Source: Branchinecta lynchi
Taxonomy: Eukaryota > Arthropoda > Branchiopoda > Anostraca > Branchinectidae
Direction of reading: 5' to 3'
Length of the DNA stretch: 64,000 nucleotides
NCBI GenBank assembly: GCA_023053575.1
Contig: JAKZAP010000021.1
Span: 14,632,212 to 14,696,211, forward strand
The notes under the pieces are model-generated. The model saw only the letters and a list, made by a program, of their open reading frames with translations. It searched no databases and was not told the DNA's origin. The number at the start of each line of letters is the position of its first letter. Position 1 is the first letter of the stretch. This document shows, in pieces, positions 35,515-48,200 of this stretch. The position numbers and the translations under genes are program-made.

Positions 35515-35861
35515 CAGAGCAAAATAACACTAAGGAGTAACGCCGAGTCGTGAGTAAATTGACACACTCGAATAGCAGCAACACTAGCACCTCTAGCGAT
35601 ACATAACGTCCGAATTGGAACTCAATCTGTCGTGCACCAGCGCCGGTCCCGACAGCTTCACAGTCAGAACCCAGCAATAAAAAGAATCAACCTCCCCTGT
35701 TTCCTAGATGTGTGCAGCTTAGATATGTTAGAATCTTTAAACCCGCAAGCTTGTTTCGCTCTGAATGTCGCGAGCCTAGTGGCGGCGCTTCGAGTAAGGC
35801 CCGTTTCCAATGGATGGAAAGCGTATGTCTTGCCGCTACTCCCTAGTGTCGTTTGGCTCTG
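35515..35861. mobile_element. CAGAGCAAAATAAC-type MITE, diverged copy
   Basis: CAGAGCAAAATAACACTAAG at the left mirrors CTAGTGTCGTTTGGCTCTG at the right. The interior shares ACACTCGAATAGCAGCAACA and ACTAGC landmarks with 13955-14656. No clear target duplication. Confidence 0.5.
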
Positions 35862-36222
35862 GCTAAGCATCCTTTGCTCGCGGACTGGAATTCCTGGTCG
35901 GATTTCCGGCACCATCATTTTATTCCATACAGAAAGTTTGATTCTTTTTTCAACTTGATGATAAAAGTGCAGAAAATCCGGCCGGAAAACCCAGACCCTC
36001 TGTTAAGGCCAGTAAAACACTGGGAAGAAAACGATGGCACAGACTCTTAGCACGTTTTAATCGCAACGAAAAAGCGTTCGACAGGAATAAAATTACGGAA
36101 AAAAAATTCCATAAGCACTAAAATGAACAAATAATAATATCGAGGATGCTGTAATAACAATGGTACCTTGCGTAGCGATCAGTTTACGTACTAACTGGAC
36201 TAACTTGCGTACTAATCGAACT

Positions 36223-39200
36223 TCAGTACTCCTCGAAATATTCTTCTTCTTCCTGAACAGAAGGTCCTTCTTCACCCTCGTCATCATAATCATCTTCATG
36301 GTCGTCATGAGAGACGCCATGATTTGCACTGAGATCAAAGATTGGTTCACTAGGTGTTGGCAACTCGTGTTCACTTTCAAAACCACCCTTTTCGGGGGTA
36401 TCTTGTTTGGGGTCTTTCATGGTTTCAGGCTTTATGACTTTTTCAACTTTAGGTTTGGTGGTCCTCTCTTTCTTCGGCTTTTTGTTGCCTAAAGGAAAGG
36501 GGAAGATTAAAATGTAATCATGTGGACTTCGTGTAAACCAAAGCAACAAAGGACAACTGTAGCCGGTTAAGCTAAAAAGGCCTAAAGGCCTAAATGCCTT
36601 GGCCTAAAACAGAAAAGGCGTAGCCTACAAAACAATAGCATCCAATTAAGTGTGCGCCAGTCGTTCAACTTCCCACGAACGCTCACTCTTATACCTTATA
36701 AATTATACCTTATATCTTAATTATACCTCATATATAAAATTATATATTTATCGAGGCGAAAGCCTTTTGATGCAGGATCGGACTATTCGGTCAAAGCCGG
36801 CTGCGCTCGGAAAGGGAAGGAAGAGCAATCGTAATCGAACCAAAATCGGTTCGAAAACAATCCACCAGATAGAATTCCCAAGTCAATACCTGTTCGAAAA
36901 GGTTATGATAGGTAACATAGCTCCAAACTGGTTGATATCGGAACGATACATTCAACGACCATTTACAAATATCAACCTCGCTGCGTTCGGTAGATATTTT
37001 CACAACTTCCTTCCCCTTCAACTCGATAGGTTAGTTTCATTGGACGTCTCAGTGTTATTTTCCGAAGTCAACCTCGATTTTCTTCAGTTAATTTGCTCTT
37101 GGAGACGGTATACTAGATTGTACAGTGTTCTGACCAGGCACAAGTGTAAAATTCGGGAGGGTGCTCTAGTTACTAGCATTACTTCTAATAAACCATATAT
37201 AAAATAAAAAAATCTAACAAACTCGTGTACCTTACTATCGAACTTTCTTTTCAGGTTCTTTTCTTACACAGCCTATTCCCTACTCCTCAGATGACTGCTC
37301 ACTTGCTTACTTTATGTCTTCATGATATCGGAAAATTCAGCAGACTGTTTCTGGCATTTTTTGGCTCTTCGGCAATGTCTGTTATGCATAACATTTCATG
37401 CCAAAATAACATCGGATTACATCCCAAATGTTATCTGTTGAGTTGTTGTCTGTTGAAACTGCGCATCCTTGTGTTGTCTATTAAGAAACTTCTGATAATG
37501 TAGTTTCCAGACGGATTATGCTCCGGACGAGTCTTAGAGTAGCCTATAATATTCGATAGTGCAAAACGGATACGTCAGCTGAATTTTACTAGCGTATCAT
37601 GCTATTGATGCATGCAACCGGTTTTCTGAATTTTGAAGAGATATTGCTAAAAGTCGATGGGTCTGGGAGAAGGCTTAAAAAAAGCAAGTCCTTGGATAGT
37701 TTGTTAAAAGAAGCGCTTAGCTTGACAGTATTCAGCTAGTTTTGAACATCGGAATATAACCAGTAAAAAGTGGGAGATGTACATGCTTTAACCTTGCTAC
37801 CGCCGCAATAAAAAATAAACAAATTTGGAGCAATCAGAGTTAGCTGACATTTTCTTAGGATCTGAAGGAAGTTCGTTTAGGGTTCTATGAGTTCAACAAG
37901 ATATTCAAATTATTGAAACGAAGTTGTTGTCCCGTATTAGACTACTGCCCAAGTTATAAAACCCAACAGCGACTAATACAAAATGTATTAATAATAACTA
38001 TTTTAACCCACAAACCGTACAAGACGAAAACAGAGGAGTACAAAAGAATCGTATTGAACGTATCAATCCAAATTTCCCACTGGAAAGCAATCTTTAAAGT
38101 GTTTCTCACCGTTTTTTTCCAGGAATCCACACACTGCAACACCGCGAGTTCCCACGGACGGGGAATACTTCCATTATCACCATAACGTCAAAAAGGGAGT
38201 TGCTTTCACATTCAGTTGAGTTTGGGGTGTTGCTGCACTGTCAGAAGTTTCATAACAGATAACACAGGGATGCGCATTGGGATGTTATCTATTGGGATTT
38301 TGAAAACGTTATGCGTTAAATGTTATGTGTCATATTGGGAATGGCAAGGCAAGACGTAGGATGGTAAGGCTTTCGTCTATGCAGTAACTGACGGTGGTAC
38401 GAAATAAATAAATATGTAATTCACACAGTAAGTACAAGGATGTTAAGTATCCGCGAATCTGATCTAGTCTGAAGATGCAGGGCTCCGGCGGTGATATATA
38501 TATGTCAGGCTCTCTAGGATATGGCTGTAGGCACGTACTCCTCGCGTGAGCCTGTGTCCTACATATCTGAAGTTAGTCGACCCTGACATTGTGCGTGTGG
38601 TTGTCGTTTTTTTTTTCTCTTCTTTTCTATTTTGTTTACTCCGTCTAGGTCCCCTCGGGCCAATTTTGATGTGAAATAAATTTTTTCATTCATTATGCAT
38701 AATATTTGTTCATTCATTATGCATATCCCGCTAATTCTTCTACCCAATTTTACGTAGTTTCATTCCGTCATTTATTTCTGGTAATTTCTTGTCAGTGTAT
38801 TAGTTCATTTGTTTCTTGTGTGTCTGTGTATTTTGTAAATTTGTATTCCTTTTCTAGCTTTTAGCTATTCGGAGTAAACTTGATTGATTGATTGAAATAT
38901 GCCATAATATGCCAGGAAGAGACAAAAAAACACCAAAAAAAAGCATCTGCTGACTTTTTTTGTTGTCATCACGATAGCAGAAAAGTCAGCACATGCTTTT
39001 TTGGCGGTTTTTCGGCTCTTCCTATGGCAATGCTTGTTGTGCATAACATTTAATGTGTAAAATTTTCAAAATCACAACAGACAACATCCCAAGTACTGTC
39101 TGTTGAAACCTGCGCATCCTGCCGTTGTTATGAAACTTCTGACAGTGTCGTGTTGCTGTTTTAGAAAAACAGATGTTCAGGTTGGTTAAAAGGAATGTCT

Positions 39201-42200
39201 GGGATGAGAACTCACCTAGCTTTATGGCATCATCCTCCCCTTTAATCGTTTCTGACTTCGCGAGAACATTGGGCAGAAGATCACCAGTGCCACCCAATAA
39301 CTTCATAACACTAGAAAGATTTTCGGAGTCCATTTTGCTCGTCAGTTTTTTCGATTGCACCATTTTTGCAAAAGATTCGGCGGCACTATCCCCCCGTAAA
39401 TCGGATGTTTTCGGTCGGGCAGGACCCTTTTTCCGCTTTCGGCTGTTGCCCTCTGCTATCTTGTCCCGAAGGGCCTTTTTTCCTAAAAAAAAAAGAAATG
39501 AAACTGAAGTACATCAACTCTTAGTAGAAATGATATTTTCACGATGAAATGGCTCAAAAATATAGGGTTTCGAGAATACCATTACTTCACGGTAAAAAAA
39601 AATTTGCAGTATTTGCTACTGGGATTAATCTTGTCTGTACTGAGACAAGATTATCTGTAATTCGGATTAATTGCATCCCAGTAGAGATAAGGTTAGTCCC
39701 AGTGGCAAATACTGCAGTTAACGTTAAATCTTACTCGGACTTACAATGCTGTCGCGACAAGTTAGTGGTTTTCTTGTTAAAGCTTGTCGACTCTATACAG
39801 CCTTCCTGCTCTCCGTCGCGGCAGCTGGAAGCAAAATATTTGAAAACTGAAAGCACCGTGGTTGTGGGAAACCAAGCAAAATAAAAGAAGTCCAAAACAG
39901 AAGATAGACCTGATGGCCTACCATGTCTTCCAAAATGAAAAACAACCCTTCGAAGCTTCTCATGTCCTTATGTGTGAAACATTTGTCGGCGCACTTGAAG
40001 CTTTCAGCGAAGTTTGCGTACACTGTAAAAGTTTCTCCGAGTAAGGATTGGAGTTAGCTGCAGTATTTGCTACTGGGATTAATCTTATCTCTACTGGGAT
40101 AAGATTAATCCGAATTAGAAATAATCTTATCTCAGTAGAGACAATATTAATCCCAGTAGCAAATACTGCAAGAAATTTTTTTACAGTGTAGCGTGACTGC
40201 CAAATCTTGGAAGGCATAAAAAGTGCTAAAAAGTCATCGCTACAAAATGAACAAGACCAAAGGTGTCGATGGGATCCAAAAATCTAATATTTGATCCAGA
40301 CAATTGGGTCTTGTCTTCGCCAGATCCAATCTTCGCCAAGCTTATCATCAGAAAAAACAAAGTTTATATATACCTCTATAAGCAATCTCAATTTGACGAT
40401 AGCCTACTGACCGAAACTTCCTGGTTTTTCTGCCGATTTTCCGGTTTTGTCCAAATTCCGATCGAACTACTAGTCCAGCAAAAAAAAGAAAATTAAAAAA
40501 CGAATCCAACGTATCTCCTTATCCATACAAAGAACATCTAATCAACTTTCAAAAAAAACTTTGACTTGCGGATTCCGGACTAATTATATGTCCGAGTAAA
40601 AAACGATTTTCATATATAGACTCAGCGTCTCTTCTTACCCCTACATCTGTCATCTAATCAACTTCAGATAAAACTTTTGCTAGCTTTTAACAATTTTTCC
40701 GGTTTTGACCGGATTCCGGTCGAACTGGTTGTCCGGCGAGAAAATAGTTTTCAACATCGTGTTCAGCTTTCTTACCCCGAAATCGAACATTTAATCAACT
40801 TCAAATGAAACTTTTACTTTTAACCAACTTTGCGGTTTTCTCCGGATAGACTCAGCGTCTCTTCTTACCCCTAAATCTGTCATCTAATCAACTTCAGATA
40901 AAACTTTTGCTAGCTTTTAACAATTTTTCCGGTTTTGACCGGATTCCGGTCGAACTACTTGTCCGGCGAGAAAATAGTTTTCATTATCGTGTTCAGCATG
41001 TCTTCGTACACTATAATCGACTATCACATTAGCTGTTCAAAAATATTTTGTTTGTCCCTCAATCTGAACCCCCTACCCCACCCCTAAATGTAGAGCTACA
41101 GAGCCCATCTAAGAACTTGACCTAACCCTTGACCCGAAGAATCCTCACACCAAGTTTCATCAAAATATCTCGTTCCCTTCGAGAAATGCCAACAGACGGA
41201 CATACAGACGACTTTTGCGATGTCATAGGTATCCCTCCACTTACGTTTTGGGATCCCCAAAAAAATGGCAAAAGATCGAGATCGCAGAAGCTTCTGATCT
41301 GATAAGGCAGCTGGGGATAATATTTAAAAGGCAGAATAAACAAGAGGGGTCCGTAAGGACTGCATACTCTGTAGAGATTGCGCTCCAAACGACAAAACTG
41401 ACATTAGCAGAACTGACCACCAGGGAGCCAGGCTTTGACTCGAATGAGCAAACACCAACGAACAGAATGCGAGAACAATTGTGAAATGTTAGAGAGATCA
41501 TTTCTGATTAAATTTTGCTTGAAGACCGTGATTAGTCAATCAAGAAGGGAGCAGGAAAACTTTTCAGCAAATTACAGGTTCAGAATAGCTATCAAGTGTA
41601 AGTGAAGTCCAAAACCAATACCTCACAATGTTGAATTATTTTTTTTTTTTATGTTTTCAACGACGGTTTGAATATATATTATATTTCTGCGGTAGGGGAA
41701 CCCCCGGTCATACACAAATCCTCATTACTTTCTCACACCTGTTACTTCTGACAGAGGGCCGTCTGAAAAGGAAGTATATAAAAACATCCTATTCAAAATC
41801 TAGGGGCAGATTGTCGTATGGATATTTTTTTGTTGTTCCTTTCATATTTATTATTCCACAATGAATTTAAGACAAGATTTAGAAGTCGAATCACAACTAA
41901 TCACTAATCTAATCACAAAATAATTACACTTTTCAGAACTAATTTTTAGACCTTTTTCACCCAATTTAGATACTCGAACGTTAAACAACATGAATACAAG
42001 AACATGAAATACCTATACAGTAGTTAAGAAACGTCTGCTCTGCTACTTACTCGCTCTTTCCTTGAGAAAATCATCATATTCCGGATTCCAGAACCACCTC
42101 TTCCGATTCTGGACCTCTTGGTCTGTTGCGCATAAGTAGGTGGCTAGCTCGTCGTCATTTAGTCCCGTAAGGTCTAGGTTCCCATCGTCCTTGGAACTCA

Positions 42201-45200
42201 TCTCGAACCGTCGCTTGTCCCCTTCCTGAGCCCACTTCCACAACCGGGGGTACTTTGGGGGGTCATTCTGCAAATAAATAAATATAAAAAGAGCTACGAG
42301 CTCATATGGCACTTGTTACGAGTAGGAACGGCTCGGTTATGTCAATGATATATCTAGTGTTTGCTAGGTGTCTTCCCACCAGGTTTCATCTCGATCCCTC
42401 CACTCATAGCGTTTCCCAAGATTTCCGGTTGCCCCCTCCAGCTTCCCCCAAAAGTCACCGGATCCGGTCCGGATTTTAAGTTGGTCGTCTGAGGCATGAG
42501 GTCGTTCCAAATATCAAGTTGCATCGAGATCCGATCACCCGTTCAAAAGTTATAAATACCTCGAGATTCCGGATTCCCCCTCCCTCCACTCCCCCACGGT
42601 GCTCGGATCGGGGAAGAAACTACTTCTAACTTAATCATTTGGGGTCCCTGATACGCCTGCCAAGATTTATCGTCCTAGCTTATGTGGATGTGCCCGAACT
42701 AGCAAAACCTGGACAGACCGACAGACGGACGGACGGACAGAAATTGCGATCGCTATATGGCACTTGGCCGAAGGGCAAGTGCCATACAAATCGTTAGGAA
42801 CTACTGGTTTCATCTCAGTAGACCTTGGGGGGGGGGGGGTAATTTTGGGTCCCCTTCCCAGGTTTATTAATCACGACTTAATCTAATTACTCTTCTCGGG
42901 GTTGATTTATAAATAGTTTTCGGATTTACTTCCTGCATGGTCGTCGTAACACACTGATTATTGAAGTTTGGCTGTAAATAATAATACAAAGCACGAGAAG
43001 GCTGTCGCCTCTAAATAACTCTAAGAAATTTTGAGTAGTCGAACTGATCATAGTTAAAAATAACATAAGCAAGAGCTACGAGCTCATATGGCACTTGATA
43101 CGAGTAGGTGGTGTGAGAAGCGAGAAAGTGAATCTGAGCATTTTTCCGGGAATTCCGATACCCCTCCCCACCGTGCTCAAATCCGGTCCAGACCCTTAAA
43201 TATGTCGTCTAAGGCAGACAATCTGTCTACTTTCTGGGTTTCATTCCAATCACTTCACTCGTTTAACAGCTATGCGAGCCACATACTAACATCTCTTCTT
43301 CCCGTAATCAAGTTTAAGTCGAATCGGAGCATATCTGCAAATTTCCCGTTCCGATTTCATCCTTCTCTTACCTTGGTCGGATCCGGTTCGGACACCAAAT
43401 GACAAATCTAGGCTGCATAATCTTGGTACTCCCCTAAAAATGGTCGGACCCAGGACCGGAAGTCTTCCTAAGGCTTCCTGTGTCGGGTCCTTAAGTCAAT
43501 TTGGTCGGGTCACTAATATGCCTGCCTAGTTTTATCGTCCTTCGTACATCTGGAAGTATCCTATCTCGCGAATCGCGATCACCGGAATTCCGGAAATCCA
43601 CTCCAACTCCCTAAAAAAGCCCCGACATGATATCTGGTTCCGTCAAGAACGTATCTAATACTTATGCTTGTTCTTCCCACCAAATTCCATCCCGATCCCT
43701 CGACACTAAGCGTTTCATACAATTCCGGTGGCCCCTTCCAACCCCCCCCCCCCCCCCCAATTATCGGATCCGGCCCCGACTTGACATGGAACATCTGAGA
43801 CAATAGTCCTTTCCACTTGCCAAGTTTCATTCAAATCCGATCGCCCGCTCAAAAGTTATAAATGCCACTAGATTCCGGATTCCCCATCCCCCCCCCCCAC
43901 GATGTTCTAATCGTGAAAGCGACTATTCTCAAGTCCGTCTATTCGGATATCTCATATTCCTGCCGAGTTTCATCATCTTATTACATCATGAAGTACCCAA
44001 CTCGCTGGATCACCAGAATCCCCCCCCAACTCCCCCCACAGTGCCCGGATCCGGTCCGGTTATGTGAATTATCTGTCTAGGACCTGTGCTTGTTCTTCCC
44101 ACCAAGCTTCATCCCGATCCCTCCACTCTAAGCGTTTCCCAAGATTTCCGGCTCCCCCCAAAGTCACCGGATCCGGTTCGGATTTTAAGTGTTTGAAGTC
44201 TGTGACACGAAGTCTTTAATTAAGATCAAATCACCCGTTCAAAAGCTATAAATACCTCAAGATTCCGGATTCCCCATCCCTCCACTCCCCCCACGATGCT
44301 CGGACGGGGGAAGTGACTATTTCCAACTTAGTCACTTGGGGTCCCTGATATGCCTGCCAAGTTTCATCGTCCTAGCTTATGTGTAAGTACCCAAACTAGC
44401 AACACCCGGACCGACCGACAGACCGACGGACGGACAGAAATTGCGATCGCTATATGGCACTTGGCCGAAGGGCAAGTGCCATAAAAACGCACTTGAAACT
44501 ATTGATCGCTTCAGCATTAACCGCATCTTCGCTAAGGCTGTACCACGGATCAACAATTATGTTGCCAAAACGCCACATAGAACAAGACCAAAGGTTTCGA
44601 TGGGATCCCAAAAATTCAATATCTGATCCAGACAACTGGGTCTTGTCTTAGCCAGATCCAGTCTTCGCCAGACTCCTTGAACATTTTTACAACTAAAATT
44701 CAGAAACAGATTAAGGCCAAATAGCTAATCACCTGAGAAAACCAAGTTCAGATTTGGATTCAGCCTGTTGTTTTTACCCCTATAAGTCATATCTGTTTTG
44801 ACGAAAACTTCCTGCCACTTCTGCCAATTTCCCGGTTCCGGCCGAACTCCAGAACTACTTGTCCGGCGAAAAAAGAAAGCTCGAAGACGAAATCAGGGTA
44901 TCTTCTTTCCCCAGTAATGAACATTTGATCAACTTCAAATAGAAATTTAGCTTATAACAAATTTTCCGATTCCAGTCGGATTCCGGTCGAACTATATGTC
45001 CGGGTAAAATATGATTGTCATACAGGGACTCAGCATCTCTTCTTACCCTAAATCGCTTATCTAATCAACTAGAAATAAAACTTTGACTTCCAACAGATTT
45101 CCGGTTTTGGCCGGATTCCGGACGAACTACATGTCCGGGTAGAAAATTGTTTTCACATAAGTGTTCAGCATGTCTTCTTGCCCTAAATCGAACATCTAAT

Positions 45201-48200
45201 CAACTCCAAATAAAACTTTTTATTTTAACAAACTTTCCGGCTTGGGCCGGATTCCGGTCGAAATACTTGTCCGTCGAGAATATAGTTTTCACCATCGTCT
45301 TCAGCATGTCTTCCTACCTCTAAATCGAACATCTAATCAACTTCAAATAAAACTTTTACTTTCAACAAACTTTCCGGTTTGGGCCGGATTCCGGGCGAAA
45401 TACTTGTCCGTCGAGAAAATAATTTTCACCATCGTCTTCAGCATGTCTTCCTACCACTAAATCGAACATCTAATCAACTTCAAATAAAACTTTTACTTTC
45501 AACAAACTTTCCGGTTTTGGCCGGATTCCGGGCGAACTACTTGTCCGATGACAAAATAGTTTTCACCATCGTCTTCAGCATGTCTTCCTACCCCTAAATC
45601 GAACATCTAATCAACTTCAAATAAAACTTTTACTTTCAACAAACTTTCCGGTTTTGGCCGGATTCCGGGCGAACTACTTGTCCGATGACAAAATAGTTTT
45701 CACCATCGTGCTCAGCATGTCTTCTTACCCCATAATTAACTATCACATTAGCTGTTTCAAAATATTTTGTTTGTCCCTTAATTTGAATCCCCTCCCCCAC
45801 CCCTAAATGTAAAGCTACAAAGCCCATCTACGAACTTGACTGGTCCGACGACCCAACGAACCCTCACACCAAGTTTCATCAAAATATCTCGTTCCCTTCG
45901 AGAGTTATCGTGCTTACAGACGGACGGACAGACGGACAACTTTTGCGATGTCATAGGTATCCCTCCACTTACGTTTTGGGATCCCAAAAACTCCTTGTGG
46001 AATCTTGATTTGCAAGCGTGCACGCGTGCCCCAGATTATGACGGTTAATGCTGAATTTTACTAAATCCGTCACTTCCAAATTGTCATAACTTCCATTGAT
46101 TAATTTGAATGTTTCAATCAGGTAAAACCCTTGCCTCTGTCCAACACCGTACTCTCTTCCCATCTGATATGCCCGTAAACAATCGTACGCGTTCACAGCT
46201 GAAGCTGAAGCCAGTAAAAAACAAAACAAAGAGGCACATAGCATTTAATACGTTTGTGCCATTTTTCGTAAACATGTTCCATAAAATGTCAGTTTAACGT
46301 CAGTATTTGAACCGCCATGTGTCCAGGTATGTGACCAATGAGTGTTAAAAAGAATGATATTTTGTAAAGACAATCGAATTACCTCGCAAGCAAGTTTTGT
46401 CTAATAAACTTTATTTACTTACTTTACTTACTATTTACTAACAAGTATGGTTAGTGCTTTGCATTTCACCTTTTGAGACCTCTTTCGGAGAAAAGTGACA
46501 AGCAGAGGGGTTACCAGCTAACAATTTTTTTGTTTGGGGGGGGGGGGGGCAACTGTTTTTAAGGAATAAAACTACCGTTTTAACAAAAACGACTGTTTTG
46601 AGGAAAAATCGAGTGTTTTCCAGAGAAAAAACGATTGTTTTAACAAAAAATCGAGGCGCTTCGCGCCAACTCGGTTATCTTACACCAAACGGCCGACAAC
46701 ATTGGGGGGGGGGGGGGATCGTCCCCCTCATACATGACGCCCCTGGTGACCAGATGGAAGATTTACAAGTCTAGGAGGTTGAGGATGAGATGTAGTGAGT
46801 TTGGATGAGTCTGAATAAATAACAAGACCAAAGGTTTCGACGGGATCCCAAAAATTTAATATTTACAGCAATCGGGTCTTGTAGCGGTCCGGGTGGTAAT
46901 CATCGGAGAAGACGAAGTTCAAGTATGGATACAGCAGGTGAGTTTACCCCTATAGCCTGCGTCATGTCTGCTTTGACGAAAGTTCCTGCCTTACTTCTGC
47001 CAAATTTCCGGTTTCAGCCGGATTCCGGGCGAACTACTTGTCTTGCAAAAAATTGAAGTTCAAAACAGATTCAGCGTATCTCCATACCATCCATATCTCC
47101 ATAATCAACTTCACATAAAATTTCAACTTTTAACAAATTTTCCGATTTCAGCAGGATTCGTGGTGAAATGTGTCCAGGTATAAAATGACTGTCATACACG
47201 AATTCAGCATGCCTTCTTACCCGTAAATCGAACACCTAATGAAATTCATATACATCTTTTACTTTTAAGAGATTTTCCGGTAATGGCCGGATTCCGGGCA
47301 ATCCACTTGTCCGGCGACAAAATAATGTTAATATTCGGATTCAGCATGTTTCACTATCCTTAAATCGAACCTCTAATCAACTTCAGATTAATCTTTTATT
47401 TTTGACAAAATTTCCGGTTTTGGCCGGATTCCTGCCGATCTACTTATCCGACGAGAAAATCCTTTTCATATTCGGATTCAGCATGTCTCCTTACCCCTGA
47501 ATCGGATAGCTAATCAACTTCAGATAAAACTTTTACTTTTAACAAACTTTCCGGTTTTAGCCGGATTCCGGTCGAACTACTTGTCCGGCGAGAAAATAGT
47601 TTTCATATTCGTGTTCAGCATGTCGTCTTACCTAATAATCAAGTATCTCATTAGCTTTTAAAGGACACATGAACAACGAAACCATACTTGCTGACTGAAG
47701 CTGGAAACTGAAACTGAAGCTGGAAAATCATCTCAATGGAAAAAGAAAAAATCCAAAATATAGCTCTAATGCTGACGTATCCGTTTTACACCGCAAACAT
47801 AATTCTTAGTCAACTCGGGCAAGGGATATAGATCTTATATTTTATTTTGTTATCTCCAACTGAAACAATAATGGTAAGTACAGTAGAGGTACGATGTTCT
47901 GAACGTCCCTAAAAGTGAACAGTCAACAAAGACAAGACCAAAGGTTTCGATGGGATCCCAAAAATTCAATATCTGATCCAGACAACTGGGTCTTGTCTTA
48001 GCCAGATCCAGTCTTCGCCAGACTCCTAGAACATTTTTACAATTAAAATTCAGAAACAGATTAAGGCCAAATAGCTAATCACCTGAGAAAACCAAGTTCA
48101 GATTTGGATTCAGCATGCGTGTTTACCCCTATAAGTCATATCTGTTTTGACGAAAACTTCCTGCCACTTCTGCCAATTTCCCGGTTCCGGCCGAACTCCA

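Larger units (their letters stand above)
42975..46250 (-). pseudogene. CR1/Jockey-like retrotransposon fragment split by families 1 and 2
   Basis: The minus strand from 46250 down reads GFYLIETFKLINGSYDNLE (the 'RGDLIxTYKILNG' module), then RHNLGHACTLANQDSTR (the 'RGHSxKL' module). After the family-1 insertion comes WYSLSEDAVNAEAINSFK (the 'WNSLPxxVVxAxSxNSFK' module), and after the family-2 insertion the 3' tail. Module order and spacing match the C-terminus of CR1/Jockey reverse transcriptases. The apparent signal peptide of the minus-strand frame at 46.2 kb is coincidental. Confidence 0.65.

Noticed and set aside
36650..37207. 185-codon plus-strand frame
   Set aside because: Begins in AT-rich simple sequence, has no recognisable domain, start context or splice partner, and lies in a BRF1 intron. 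Not enough support for a gene.
45242..45597. Recurring 72- and 96-codon frames ([13 protein letters not shown]... type) at 27.6-28.1, 45.2-45.6, 48.4-48.9 and 60.8-61.3 kb
   Set aside because: They are translations of the 137-bp tandem units of family 1. The period is not a multiple of three and both strands are open, so conservation is of DNA and not of protein.
44582..45990. Regularly spaced 137-bp repeats as a CRISPR-like array
   Set aside because: Units are contiguous with no unique spacers, and the context is a eukaryotic mobile element with a microsatellite and terminal palindrome.
46046..46244. Minus-strand frame that looks like a secreted protein with a signal peptide
   Set aside because: Its later part reads as the C-terminal modules of a CR1/Jockey reverse transcriptase (LIETFKLING, GHACTL), continuing on the far side of the family-1 insertion. 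The hydrophobic start is coincidence.
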